DNA of 64,000 nt. It comes from Larix kaempferi. Taxonomy: Eukaryota > Streptophyta > Pinopsida > Pinales > Pinaceae. Below, one piece after another: positions 1 to 10,910 of the stretch; position 1 is the first letter of the stretch, and the number at the start of each line of letters is the position of its first letter. The notes beneath the pieces were generated by a model. That model saw nothing but the letters and a program-made list of their open reading frames with translations, was not told where the DNA came from and ran no database searches. A program made the position numbers and the translations under genes. The stretch spans positions 2,852,001-2,916,000 of the forward strand of contig BSBM01000096.1 in assembly GCA_027924585.1 (NCBI GenBank), read 5' to 3'.

Positions 1-960
1 CTCGATACAGTTGCTGGCTCGATTCTCGGTTGTTCGGATTTCATCCATTTGGTTGCTGCTCAATAGCAGGACTCGTTTTCCACCGTATTCACCAACCTTT
101 CACTGCATGCTCCTACTCCTATTCTCCACATCACCAATGCAGCCTCTTCTACTTCTCCACCTTGCCCCACAGTTCACGCTCCATCTCCTGTTGCACGCTT
201 TCTCATTTGTTCTCCCGCCACTCTCCATCCTTCATTCATTTCCCACGTCATCCTCCCACGTTTCTCTTTCACCAGCCCTATGGTATTGTTCACCATCGCT
301 CCCACACTTCCCTCCTACCACGCCGATCCATCAACCTACACCCTGCGTTAGCCATTTCATTGTGCCTCACCATCTCCGGCACCCTCTACCACACCCTCAC
401 GCCTCTAGTCCTTCACTACTCTCCACATCCACACTCTCCACCTCTCGACCCTTCTCCGCCCCTCGCCATCTCTGCTCCCCAATCCGCCTGCGTACTCCCC
501 CATCCACTTGCGTGCTCCCCATTCACCTGACCTCGCAGTCCCCCATTCCCCACGCTCTTTCCTTCTTGACCCTCTCACACTATGCCGATCCATTGCCGGC
601 CTTTCTTCCTCCACCTGCCACTCCTTCCCTGCACGCTAGCCACCGCCGCCCTCCTTCCAGCCACATTCTCGACATTCCCACACAGATTCCCCATTGCTCG
701 CTCCTGAACGCCCCACCCCCTCTTCACTACTCCGCCACACTCTCACGCTGCTCCTACTGCTATCACCTCCACCTGCCCACCTACGCACTCTCTTTTTCCC
801 ACGCCCATCTCTCCAACATGACCTCTTTCCCTCACTCCCTCGTTGCTCACCTCTCCCATCCAGCGCCACCGCTCAGCTCCTCTTCCACCTACGATCTCCC
901 ACAATCCCTATTCCCTTCCTCCACTCCCCGACCTTCACTATCATCCCTTCTTCCAATGTC
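1..960 (+). other. Polypyrimidine (C/T-rich) leader tract, copy 1
   Basis: Nearly one kilobase is dominated by C and T on the plus strand. It encodes long but compositionally trivial open frames (Ser, Pro, Leu and His rich) in several frames at once. That is the result of few purine-rich stop codons and not evidence of a protein. It ends in 'aaaccctaattcaaaataataat' followed by an AT-rich spacer and then the gag start at 1141. I read it as the 5' leader of the element. Its left limit, and any 5' LTR, lie outside the window. Confidence 0.6.
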
Positions 961-1140
961 AAAAACCCTAATTCAAAATAATAATAATAATAATAAATTT
1001 ATTAATTTTATTATTATTATTACACAAAAAAATTAAAATTTATATAATAAAAATTAATAATAATATTATTGTTAATATTATTATAAGTTATTCTTTTAAA
1101 CTAGGAAAGCAGAAAAAAAAAAATTCCCTTCTCCAAGACC

Positions 1141-1697
1141 ATGGCGGAATTAAAAGACAAAATTGACGAATTGGAAAAGGACATCAAGGCCCTCGTTGTC
1201 AACCAAGAAAAATTCAGAGAAGAAACGAAAAATAACAAGGCACTTGAGAAAGGAATTAAAGAAGATGTTGTTCTAGTACTAGGAAGAAAACTTGATGACA
1301 AAGTAGACATCATGCATGAGAAACAAAAAGAGTTAGATAACAAGATGTGTGTGATGACACAGAACATAAGCACCATGGCACAGAACTTGAGCATCATGAT
1401 GCAGAACCAGAATACCATAATGGAAATGTTACAAAAACTAAGGTCTAATACAAACCATATCAGTAACTCAGATATGTTGAACCACTATGTCAACAAAAAT
1501 GAGAGTAACAAAATTGATCAAGACAATAAACAAGACAAAGAGACTAAATATCATAAGGATGACCAAAATACCAATAATATTTTTTTTAAAGATGAGCTCA
1601 ACCAAGATCATAATGAGAGTCAATCCAGTATCATTGACAATAAGGACGATCTATACAATGACAAAATATGGATCCTACAATATGCAAAGGAATCCAA
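1141..1697 (+). pseudogene. gag-like coiled-coil N-terminus, copy 1 (truncated)
   Basis: The frame opens MAELKDKIDELEKDI and continues for about 185 codons, rich in Lys, Glu, Asn and Asp. Hydrophobic residues at heptad spacing over residues 1-100 predict a coiled coil (for example the run VMTQNISTMAQNLSIMMQN). An N-terminal coiled coil of this kind is common in plant Ty3/gypsy Gag proteins. No zinc knuckle or pol follows. After about 1697 the frame runs into the second leader copy, so the open frame to 2316 is a chimera and its C-terminal part is not protein-like. The start at 1141 sits in ACCATGG, a good plant initiation context. Confidence 0.65.
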
Positions 1698-1703
1698 TTC
1701 CAA

Positions 1704-2637
1704 CTGGATACAGTTGTTGGCTCGATTCTCGGCTGCTCGGATTTCATCCATTTGGTTGCTGCTCAATAGCAGGACTCGTTTCTACTCCTATTCTCCACAT
1801 CACCAACGCAGCCTCTTCTACTTCTCCACCTTCCCCCGCAGTTTACGCTCCATCTCCTGTTGCACGCTTTCTCATTTGTTCTCCCGCCACTCTCCATCCT
1901 TCATTCATTTCCCACGTCATCCTCCCACATTTCTCTTTTACCAGCCCTGTGGTATTGTTCACCATCGCTCCCACACTTCCCTCCTACCACGCCAATCCAT
2001 CAACCTACACCTTGCGTTAGCCATTTCATTGTGCCTCACCATCTCCGGCACCCTCTACCATGCCCTCACACCTCTAGTCCTTCACTACTCTCCACATCCA
2101 CGCTCTCCACCTCTCGGCCCTTCTCCGTCCCTCACCATCTCTGCTCCCCAATCTGCCTGCGTACTCCCCCATCCACCTGCGTGCTCCCCATTCACCTGTC
2201 CTCGTAGTCCCCCCTTCCCCCATTCCCCACGCTCTTCCCTGCTCAACCCTCTCACTCTACGCCGATTCACTACTGACCTTTATTCCTCCGCCTACCACTC
2301 CTTCCCTGCACGCTAGCCACTGTCGCCCTCCTTCCAGCCACATTCTCCACCTTCCCAAACAGCTTCCCCATTGCTCGCTCCTACACGCCCCACCCCCTCT
2401 TCACTACTCCGCCACACTCTCACACTGCTTCTTCTGCCATCGCCTCCACCTGCCCACCTACGCACTCTCTTTTTCCCATGCCCATCTCTCCAACACGACC
2501 TCCTTCCCTCACTCCCTCGCTGCTCACCTCTCCCATCCAGCACCACAGCTCAGCTCCTCTTCCACCTGCGATCTCCCACAATCCCTATTCCCTTCCTCCA
2601 CTCCCTAACCTTCACTATCATCCCTTCTTCCAACGTC
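1704..2637 (+). other. Polypyrimidine leader tract, copy 2
   Basis: This is the second copy of the C/T-rich leader, aligned with bases 1-960 but lacking about 35 bases near 1780. It shows the same pseudo-open frames in several registers. It again leads through an AT-rich spacer (2650-2780) into a gag start at 2829. No coding function is supported. Confidence 0.6.
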
Positions 2638-2828
2638 AAAAACCCTAATTCAAAATAATAATAATAATTTATTAATTTTATTATTATTATTACACAAAAA
2701 AATTAAAATTTATATAATAAAAATTAATAATAATATTATTAATAAATAATATTATTGTTAATATTATTATAAGTTATTGTTTTAAACTAGGAAAGCAGAA
2801 AGAAAAAAAATTTCCCTTCTCCAAGACC

Positions 2829-3818
2829 ATGGCAGAATTAAAAGACAAAATTGAGGAATTGGAAAAGGACATCAAGGCCCTCGTTGTCAACCAAGAAAAA
2901 TTCAGAGAATAAACGAAAAATAAGAAGGCACTTGAGAAAGGAATTAAAGAAGATGTTGTTCTAGTACTAGGAAGAAAACTTGATGACAAAGTAGACATCA
3001 TGCATGAGAAACAAAAAGAGTTAGATAACAAGATGTGTGTGATGACACAGAACATAAGCACCATGGCATAGAACTTGAGCATCATGATGCAGAACCAGAA
3101 TACCATAATGGAAATGTTACAAAAACTAAGGTCTAATACAAACCATATCAGTAACTTAGATATGTTGAACCACTATGTCAACAAAAATGAGAGTAACAAA
3201 ATTGATCAAGACAATAAACAAGACAAAGAGACTAAATATCATAAGGATGACCAAAATACCAATAATATTTTTTTTAAAGATGAGCTCAACCAAGATCATA
3301 ATGAGAGTCAATCCAGTATCATTGACAATAAGGACGATCCATACAATGACAAAAGATGGATCCTACAATATGCAAAGGAATCCAAGTCAAAGGAATCAGA
3401 TATCGTAGATTCATCTTCTACCTTAACTCTTCTACCACCCTGGAGAAACCTAAATGTAACACTATCAGGTGACTTTGAGTGTGAGAAGCCTCATGAAACG
3501 CCACTTCTCGAGATAACTCGTAAGGATAATAAAATGAAAACATTACGTGATGACAGCCTAAATATCGTAGGACAAGCGACTTCTAAAACAAGGCTTGATA
3601 TGGTCAATCACAAAAATACTCCTCGTATTCATGTACAAGGAAAATGGGATAACAATAATAAACATAATGGAGTACAAAATCAAGTTACAAATGAAAGGAA
3701 GATGACAAACTATTGCGTAAATAGTAAGCATATACTTAATACCAGCTCTAAAAAAGACATAAAGGAAGTAATGACATTGTTTCAACACAAAACAAGAATG
3801 AAAAGACGTCAACAATAA
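2829..3818 (+). pseudogene. gag-like protein, copy 2, with internal stops
   Basis: Same start as copy 1 (MAELKDKIEELEKDI) but interrupted by TAA at about 2911 (GAA in copy 1) and TAG at about 3067 (CAG in copy 1). Downstream it extends past the copy 1 breakpoint for a further 140 or so codons to a stop at 3818. That tail is a Lys/Asn-rich region containing 'LTLLPPWRNLNVTLSGDF' that I do not recognise. It ends about 40 bases before the polypurine tract and LTR, so protease, reverse transcriptase, RNase H and integrase are all missing. This makes it a deletion derivative. Confidence 0.65.
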
Positions 3819-3858
3819 TCTAAGCTTTGAGGACAAAGCTTTCCTAAGGGGAAGGCAA

Positions 3859-4121
3859 TGCTATGAATATTTAATTAATATTATTATTTATATATTAAAT
3901 AGACTATTATGTTAATAAGCAAAAGGGTGTAACCCTTCACTATTCTTGCTCAAGCCCTATAAAGGCGAGCTTATTGTAACTTTATCATCATCTATCAATA
4001 TAATATTATCTTTTATCTCAAATATGGAATGCAGATTCGCTTCTTAACCTAGTGAACGGATAAGTTCACTGCAAAGCCATCTCAAAAATTGAAAACGAGA
4101 TAACAGTCGATGCCCATATCA
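3859..4121 (+). repeat. LTR of the gag-only gypsy-like element, with polypurine tract and TATA box
   Basis: The sequence before it, 'gaggacaaagctttcctaag' then 'gggaaggcaa', is the typical 3' end of a plant Ty3/gypsy internal region followed by a purine-rich tract. The LTR opens TGCTATGAATATTT. A TATA box (CTATAAAGG) lies at about 3957-3965 after 'ctcaagcc'. I place the end at 'gcccatatca', because the next bases 'tttggatca' resemble the sequence that normally follows an LTR. The left boundary is firm and the right one is a guess. No matching upstream LTR lies in the window. Confidence 0.6.
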
Positions 4122-5639
4122 TTTGGATCAACGAATTATTGAAATGGTATAAACCCCCTTTATTTTAGCAATCAAACTCCAAAAAGACCTTCACAGTACT
4201 TAAACCCAGCAACCAACATTATGATTCGAAGGGAAGGAGGTGGCCACGAAAGCCCAAAATTACCACTCATTCGCCATAGTCATGATACCCAGGATTAGTT
4301 CAAGCTGCTACCATTAGTTTCCCCTGCCAACATAACCAAGCCATGATTAGTATAAACGCTAAAACCTGTGATGAAAGAATAGAAATACTAAGGTAAGGGT
4401 TGGCACTTGAGAACTTACCACGTAGGAGTTAGTAACAGCGCTGAGGTGCAGAACGAAGCTGGCTGTGAGAGCCTCCAGGGCATGGAGAGCAGGGCTCTCC
4501 CTCCCCCCTCAACAAAACTAGAAAACGATAAACAATGCCTTGGGACATTCGAAACCCTAGGGTTTACTCCTTCACACTCCAACTGGATTCCATTCAAAGA
4601 ACAGTCATAGTGCCCCATTAATTTCACACCAAATGCCATTAAAGTGTTGATTCGTGAACCATTCACATAGTGGGAGAAATCCTTGTGATATAAATGCAAG
4701 TGTTACAATGGTGTGGGTCCAAAACCATAAATCAACCCATGCATCAACTTTTACATAGTTTAGGATGGACACATTAAAAGCCATGCCACTAAACTTACCT
4801 TTTAGCATTAAAATAATATATGCCCACCTTGTATAGTGAATCCCCTATAGACTTTACAAGTTCTACATTTGCTCATACATAGATCAAACCATAGATTTTA
4901 AAATAGGTAATGAAGTTTTGAGAGTAGTTATTCCTTCCATTAAATTTACCTACAAAATAAAAACAAGAATGAAATAGACTTTAGCAAAAAGCTAAGTAAG
5001 TCTAGTCATTTCGGCCACCAATCCTTTCTCCCCCAAACCATAAAGTTCATGAAAGAAATTACAGTCTTCATACAATTACAAACTAGGCGTGAAATTTACA
5101 CATATTCTCAACTGGAAAAAGGAGAAACATTTAAACTAGATGTAGGTTGGAAATAGCTTGTGGAGTTCCAATCAAGTACTGAGAATTTAAATCCAACAGA
5201 TTTAAAATATATTAAATCCAATATAGTTTAACAAGAACAATTGTCCCTCTTTTTACCAACACTTCTACAAAATCCTTTTTAAAGTGAATCTTATATTTTA
5301 AACCCTAGTACTCAAGTTAATTTGATAAAACATGTATTGAGGTATAGACTTTAGTCATAAGCTAAATTTTTTTAATTTTTACGCTTTAGGGACATTATAG
5401 GAAACTAAACAATAATTATATGCTGTTACACCTGCACAAATATAAATGGCTAAAAATAGATAAAACAGTAAATTCATTTATAGCTACCACAAAATGTAAA
5501 TTTGATATATTCTATAGACTTGGAAATGAAAATAAAACATAAGTTAGAAAACAAAAACTAAGACTTGAAACAAGTGTGAAAACTAATAAACATGGATTTA
5601 TTTATAAATTTAGCAAAATTAGGCCTTTGGTCCTACATT
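4122..5639. other. Stretch without recognisable gene
   Basis: AT-rich noncoding DNA. Short frames near 4407-4808 have no recognisable domain. A GC-richer patch at 4430-4600 ('gaggtgcagaacgaagctgg' and following) stands out in composition but gives no protein signature in any frame. It may be part of the same gypsy-like element. I see no repeat partner for it elsewhere in the window. Confidence 0.5.
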
Positions 5640-7975
5640 TATCGCCATCATTTTTATTTAGAAGATATCCATGAAATCTAATTTGGTTTGATTAGGAATC
5701 ACATACGATGGTTTGATTAGGAATCACATACCATATGATTTGTTCACTTTTTTCATGTAGGGAATAGTTTGTTAAAATGGTTCTCTCACAATTTTCATAC
5801 TCTTCACTAAAGTTAGGCATGGGACTTTTTTTGGCATAGATTTCTTGTTAGGTACATTCAAGAAGGGCATCCAACCTATTATTTTGACAAGGTTTTCTTC
5901 ATTTAAGTAGGGAATTGACCTAGTTCAATAATAAATTTTGAGTAAATTAAAGAGGATGAAAAAAGAAGGATTTCCCCATTGTTACTCAAGTCTTTCAAAA
6001 AAATTCAAATGGTTTAATAATAAATTTTGACTAAATCAACCACGATGAGAAATAAAAAGTGGTTAATCACTTTAAAAAAAATCAAAATTATGAGTTAACC
6101 CTACATAGTTTCAAGTGCAACCTATGTTAACTCTACATATTGACCCACATCATTTCTCATGCAATTGAAAAATATTTTCAAGGTAAATAGGAATTTAACT
6201 TATTAAGGGATTTGTTGGAAATATAATCATTTTCGGTTATGAAATATTATTATTATTTACTATTCACATTTACATGTTAACAATCATGGGGAGTCCAGTG
6301 TACCACTTGGAATATGTAAACCAATGGTCATTGAATATGTACATTATCTTTAAAATGAAAAGCATACCATGCTTATCCTATCTGGTGTGTATTTGTCTTT
6401 AACAATGTATGTTCAAACAATGTTCCAACAGAGATATCAGAGCTTGGTCCTTATAAATCCTGTCTTATCGTTGTCTCTTCATTCTCGTAAATTTCATCAA
6501 GGCTCAGTCTGCTCCTTGGAATATTCTCTGTTTCCTGCCCTCTTCAGTCTACCATACCCTCTGCCTTCTCTGCCTCACTCCTACACACTCTAAAAAATAA
6601 AATGTTTTAAAAAAAATAAAATGTTCACCATTAAGTCTAAAAAAAATAAAATGTTCACCATTAAGTCATTCGTGAATTGTGAGTGAGTAAATCATTGTTT
6701 TTTCTTGCATGCAGCGAGAGTGAATTCTATCCCATTATTCATGCATTATTCCTGTGTGTATTTGTGCGTATTCATGCATTTATACTATGTATTCCGGTGC
6801 GCATTCCTGAGCACCTTCTTGAAGCAACAATTCAATATCCTATATCGTGCTCCGCACAGAACTCTACTGTACAGCAGTTTGACCAGTGTGATACATAGCA
6901 TTCATATCCACGACATGCTCGAGGAGTGTTTTGTAAACATCATTCAGGCCGCTCGACTCCTCATATTCGGTTCCTGTGTGTTAACCTACGAATGGGAACT
7001 TGTACGCTACTAATACCTACATGATATCTCCACCCTGAGTTACCTACTCGTGACGACTAGAAGCTTTTGAAATCTGAATTGGGCATACTCAATTCCTTAT
7101 TTATAAATCCTAATTCCGATAATGGTATCAGAACAATTATAAACCCTATGGTCTGTGTTATTCAGATCCATAGCCTGTCTACCTCATATTTCAGTGTAAT
7201 TGCTACTCTTGCTCAGTCTACAACATATTCCCTGCTATGCAACTCTGTCGCCTATGTCTGTGGTTATCATTTCAAATCCTATCAAAATTTAGAGGTAGTG
7301 AAACGTTTTTGTTCAATTGTTTATGCATTGGTTTCATTTTTGAGTCTTGTATGAATGGAGATTACCTAGGTACCGTAGGTTAATGCCTGCGCCTTAAAAG
7401 TTATGTGGTATCTCTTGATGACAACATTATCCATTTATTACCTAAGTTATTTTTGTTTGGCTATTTTCGTCTTGAATCTTCTTATCGTATAATCCATGTA
7501 TGGACCTACACGCAATCCATCATCTCTCATCTTCACTAACTCCTACGTGTGATCCTTTATACGTATGCCACATGCAACTTGGGTGGGATTCCCCTCTACA
7601 CCTGTGACATGGTATTATGAAGAACTAGCACCCACTATGCTTTTGCATATTATCCTACCACTGAATAATTGACAAGAATGACCCTCCATATGCATCATCA
7701 ATTCCTATGCATTTTTCCTCAGGGAGCACCCAAGCCATTTGACGCTGATTGTTTTGATATGATGAGCCAGCAGCATACCACTTGGACTCTGGATTTAGAG
7801 AAATACATGGTTTTCTTGATAGGAACTCTCTCAACCTCTTTGGCATCATGGAGAAAAACCTCGCATGCATTTCTATCTTTAACATACTCTTCTTCAGAGA
7901 TTCCATTAGTCGGGGATGTATTGGACTCTAGTTCCATGAAACGTTGCAAAATTGTCATTGCTTAAAGAAGGAGAC
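5640..7975 (+). repeat. Segmental duplication, copy 1 (partner 57,628-59,922)
   Basis: Long near-identical blocks are shared with 57,628-59,922 in the same order and orientation. Examples are 'tttagaagatatccatgaaa' at about 5660, 'ctctgtttcctgccctcttc' at about 6530 and 'cacatgcaacttgggtggga' at about 7570. Differences include a 28-base tandem duplication at about 6601-6666 seen only here ('aaataaaatgttcaccatta' twice), and several small indels near 7690-7930. The duplicated block continues at 8071-9285 (partner 62,189-63,770). Confidence 0.9.
6213..6430 (+). repeat. Small LTR (about 218 bases), copy 1, followed by primer-binding-like site
   Basis: It opens TGTTGGAAATAT and closes TGTTCCAACA, so the ends are a short inverted repeat TGTTGGAA/TTCCAACA as LTRs require. 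Directly after it comes 'gagatatcagagcttgg', close to the TGGTATCAGAGC that pairs with initiator-Met tRNA. Related copies occur at 8245, 58,186 and 62,278. I read it as the 5' LTR of a small non-autonomous element whose 3' LTR is the fragment at 8245. Confidence 0.7.
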
Positions 7976-8244
7976 AAAGACTCCACTACATACAAAAGAG
8001 AGTCTTGGGTATGATCTTGTATGATCTTGAGCGAGAGCCACCTAGCTAGACTGAGAGCTCCAACTAGAGCTAGAGTTAAAGCCATATTTCACTTAAGCAT
8101 GATTTTTTTTGTGGTCTTCCTAAAACCATCCATTTAGTAGAAGACATCTATTGTGGTCATATTTTTCTAATGGGAACCATTGAGCCAAAATTATTCTCCA
8201 TATTTCATTTGTCTACCTAGACTCACATACACCCTTTCACAGGG
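6431..8244 (+). mobile_element. Internal region of small LTR element, copy 1 (deleted)
   Basis: Between the two LTR copies lies 1.8 kb without a recognisable retroviral domain. The equivalent region at 58,415-62,277 is 3.9 kb and retains a CCHC zinc knuckle frame, so this copy has lost most of its interior. The part at 7669-7970 encodes, on the minus strand, an acidic Ser/Glu-rich stretch (TSPTNGISEEEYV) shared with 59,752-59,934. Confidence 0.5.
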
Positions 8245-8392
8245 TGTTGGAAACATAATTCTTTTTGGGTTATGAAATATTATTATTATTATTATATATT
8301 ATTCACATTTATGAGAGAAATAATGTGAACAGCCATTAGGAGTCCAAGAAATGACTTGGAATATGGAAACCAAGGGTCATTGAATATGTATT
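8245..8392 (+). repeat. LTR fragment (3' LTR of the small element), 3'-truncated
   Basis: It begins TGTTGGAAACATAATTC after 'cctttcacaggg' and matches the LTR at 6213 through 'aagggtcattgaatatgtat'. It then breaks at 'ttta' directly into LINE sequence ('gcatgtctctttatcaattg'). In the partner copy, 'ttta' occurs at both sides of a 540-base piece (62,347 to 62,883). This copy therefore carries a deletion at a 4-base microhomology. Confidence 0.7.
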
Positions 8393-9285
8393 TAGCATGT
8401 CTCTTTATCAATTGTTGTAGATATGAATGCATCAAAATATTTAGGTCCATTTAGAAAGCTTATCACATAGTCATCGTGATATATGTTCATGGAATTCTCT
8501 CAACCATATTAGGAGATTTCAATTTCTTGAACTTAAGTGAGTTAGATTTTTAATGGCCACTTAACAAATAATTCTTTCCTAGCACTCACTAAGGATCAAC
8601 AATCCGAATAGGATACTATGGATTGCTTATAAATTTTATACAATGAGTCGAGTTCTAATATCCAATGGACCAAGACACAATGTGATATATAAATTCAAAG
8701 GTAATTGTTTGCTTGGCTAGGATCCCTTTACTAGTTTTGGATTCAATTGATACAATTTTTCAAATTTCTTTGCATCCCCTTTTTCCTTTCAAGCACCACT
8801 TGGGATATTTGGGAAGTGGTTGTACAAAGAGTGGAGCACATAATTGACATGTGGGTTGCTAAGCCCCTTGTCTTAGCTGCTAAATTTTAAATGTGTACCA
8901 TGGTGTTGTAATCCACTCATGTTTATTGTTCTTCCTATTGGATCCCTTCTATGGTTTCCTATGACTTTCTCAGAAAGGATATCCATAATTTTTGACAAAT
9001 GTCACTATTTCCAAAGAACCAATTGGAATATTTGGTGTACCCAAAAGAAATGAGTGGCTCGAGGATTATGAAGACCAAAATGCATGAATAATAGCTTTGT
9101 GCTATGTGGGTAATTTGAGATGTTGAAGGTAAAGAAACCTTGTAAGACACCACATTAAGCAAGGATGGTCCCTAAGAAAAAAATAACTAGCATGGCCTAT
9201 CCTTTCAAACCATATTTCTAATGTCTTTCAAGGTCAAAGTCACCAACACATTTGGTGTACAAAGTATTGGAAGGCCTAGGGAAAA
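8392..9285 (+). pseudogene. LINE reverse-transcriptase fragment, copy 1
   Basis: Homologous to 62,883-63,770. In broken frames it gives pieces of a non-LTR reverse transcriptase: an 'ACLFINCC'-like start and a stretch matching 'NGHLTKNSFLTLTKDQQS', where active elements carry an ADD-type catalytic motif. The catalytic aspartates are replaced by Thr-Lys-Asn in the partner copy, so it is inactive. Many stops are present and there is no surviving frame over 70 codons. It ends where the kelch fragment starts in the partner copy. Confidence 0.55.
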
Positions 9286-9882
9286 CTCAAACCCTTCTTA
9301 ACTTTTAACCAAATATGGTTGGTTCTCAAACCTAAAGATTTTCCAACTTTTGACAAAATCTGGTTGATCCTCAAACCTAAAGATTATCAAAGAAAATAGG
9401 AGTTTAACTTATTATTATATTAATTATTAAAAACTTTTATAAAATCAAATCCAATGCAATCATATTCAAAATAATAATAATAATAATAATATACATATTA
9501 AATTAAAAAAGTTAATATACATTTTATAGCTTAATAATCATTTTATAATATCAATAGCATGTTAAAGTTTTTGTTTTGATTTATCCATTACTTTTATTAA
9601 AAAAATTCAACACACAATTAATATTAAAAAAAATGTGATATTATTAAATTAAAAATTAATAATATTATATAATTTAAAATATAATAAATATAAAATATAA
9701 AATAAAATAACAATTTCATTTTATTAATATTTAATAAACAACCCTTCTCACATCATAATAATATTTAATAAAAAACCCTTCTCACATCATAACATAAACC
9801 CAGAACTCCTACTATTTTAAATAGCATAAACAAAATCACTTCTAATATTATACTAAAATGATAGTCGTGTGACTGATCGTCC
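9286..9882. other. AT-rich spacer without gene
   Basis: Very AT-rich, with an (AAT)n run at about 9472-9490 and many poly-A/T tracts. A 25-base direct repeat near 9745 and 9770 contains 'aacccttctcacatcataa'. I see no gene. Confidence 0.6.
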
Positions 9883-10019
9883 TCAAATCTCCACTGTTGC
9901 TGCAGATTCAAGAATGTATTTGTCACCATCATTGTTAACTTCAATGGAATTGATGTGTCCAGTTGAGGGATTGAACAGATAACAGACGTGTTCATTGGCT
10001 GAGTCAAATCCACCTACAA
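9883..10019 (-). pseudogene. F-box/kelch gene, C-terminal remnant (copy K1)
   Basis: The minus strand reads VGGFDSANEHVCYLFNPSTG and ends SAATVEI before a natural TGA. That is the usual C-terminus of plant KFB-type F-box/kelch proteins, which act as substrate adaptors of SCF ubiquitin ligases. The rest of the gene is gone. Immediately 5' of 'gtaggtgg' the sequence jumps to 'gatattcctgtt', which in the fuller copy lies upstream of the start codon (near 52,645). About 1.1 kb has thus been deleted. Downstream flanks match 51,310-51,395. Confidence 0.8.
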
Positions 10020-10634
10020 CAGGAATATCATTACTAAAACAAATTAATATTTTTTTTTTAAACATTTTTTATTTTTAGGTTGGAATCGAGGACGTGTACT
10101 TTATCACTTAGGACTCCCAGATTTTGATACCACTATCTAAAAAACACATTAACTGTTTTTTTTAAGTTCATTAATAAATATTTAAATTTGATTTGTCAAT
10201 GTTTATGTAAGATCGATTATTGGCCCAACAATAACTTTATGGTATTTTATTTTTTAATTTTTTTTTAAGATAAATGGTAGTTTCATTTGATTAATCATTG
10301 GATTTTGTTTATTTTCTTGTATAAGGTTTTGGAAAATTTTAAAATGACCCAAATTAACGGAATTTGGACCAAATGAATAGATCACGGTTGAGTTCCAAAT
10401 TGACTTTGTCCACTTTTCGGGTCGCTTACATTTTATATGTCTTTATTATTTGGGAAGGTCTAAATTTGATATTATATATAAAATATGATCAAAATATTTA
10501 ATACTGAATTAAATTTGACAAGCAATAATTTATTACTTTTATCACAACAAAATCTTAAGGAAAAACATTATTATTGTTATGTAAATATGTTTGTTTCCAT
10601 TCCTAGACATCACCCACTGTAAGCATAGATCCAT
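10020..10634. other. Kelch upstream flank, copy 1; no gene
   Basis: Diverged copy of 52,643-53,420: 'aggaatatcattactaaaac', then 'tttatttttagg', then a block with 'gactttgtccactttt'. The last block belongs to an intergenic motif also seen near 25,880, 26,250, 28,290, 53,180 and 53,610. No coding potential. Confidence 0.7.
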
Positions 10635-10750
10635 TTTAAACCCGTATCTATCAAGCACCAAGAGGGATTCAATTTCTTGAGGTGTATTTCTTTTTTAAAT
10701 TTTAAACTCAAGAAATTTGATATCTCTTGATTGATAGATCGAGGTTTAAG
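10635..10750. mobile_element. Foldback MITE, copy 1
   Basis: The left arm 'ttaaacccgtatctatcaag' and the right arm 'ttgatagatcgaggtttaag' are inverted complements with a few mismatches. The inner arms 'tttcttgagg' and 'ctcaagaaat' extend the stem to about 50 bases around a short A/T loop. A better-preserved copy lies at 46,073-46,188. No coding capacity. Its size and structure fit a miniature inverted-repeat element. Confidence 0.8.
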
Positions 10751-10805
10751 TTTTAGGTTTTTATTTTATAAACGGTTTAAGTTTTAGGTTTTTATTTTAT
10801 AAACG
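10743..10805. repeat. 31-base tandem duplication
   Basis: The unit 'gtttaagttttaggtttttattttataaac' plus one base occurs twice head to tail at the right edge of the MITE. The first copy overlaps the MITE's terminal TTTAAG, so the duplication arose after MITE insertion. Confidence 0.9.
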
Positions 10806-10910
10806 AACAACATCGATATTTTAATTACTAATGGTTGACATAATATTGTACTTCACTTTTTACTATCACTTTTTACCTTTTATTAGATGATATGAATTTA
10901 TTTTACTTTT

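Larger units (their letters stand above)
1..3390 (+). repeat. Tandem duplication of retroelement leader plus gag start (period about 1.7 kb)
   Basis: The stretch from about base 5 (CTGGCTCGATTCTCGG) recurs near 1713 and continues in parallel to about 3380. It covers a C/T-rich tract, an AT-rich spacer and the first 180 or so codons of a gag-like frame. The junction near 1695-1705 joins 'aaggaatccaa' of the first gag copy to the start of the second leader. In the second copy the gag instead runs on as 'aaggaatccaagtcaaagg'. The second copy has lost about 35 bases after 'gcaggactcg', and the two differ at scattered bases. Unequal crossing-over within an LTR element is the simplest reading. Confidence 0.9.

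Noticed and set aside
11-1036. 341-codon open frame rich in Ser, Pro, His and Leu
   Set aside because: The C/T-rich composition keeps several frames open at once; there is no domain and the second copy does not keep the frame. Treated as leader.
7067-7354. 95-codon frame similar in both duplicated segments (59,015-59,341)
   Set aside because: The frame is changed by an indel in the second copy and no motif is seen; the similarity follows from DNA duplication.
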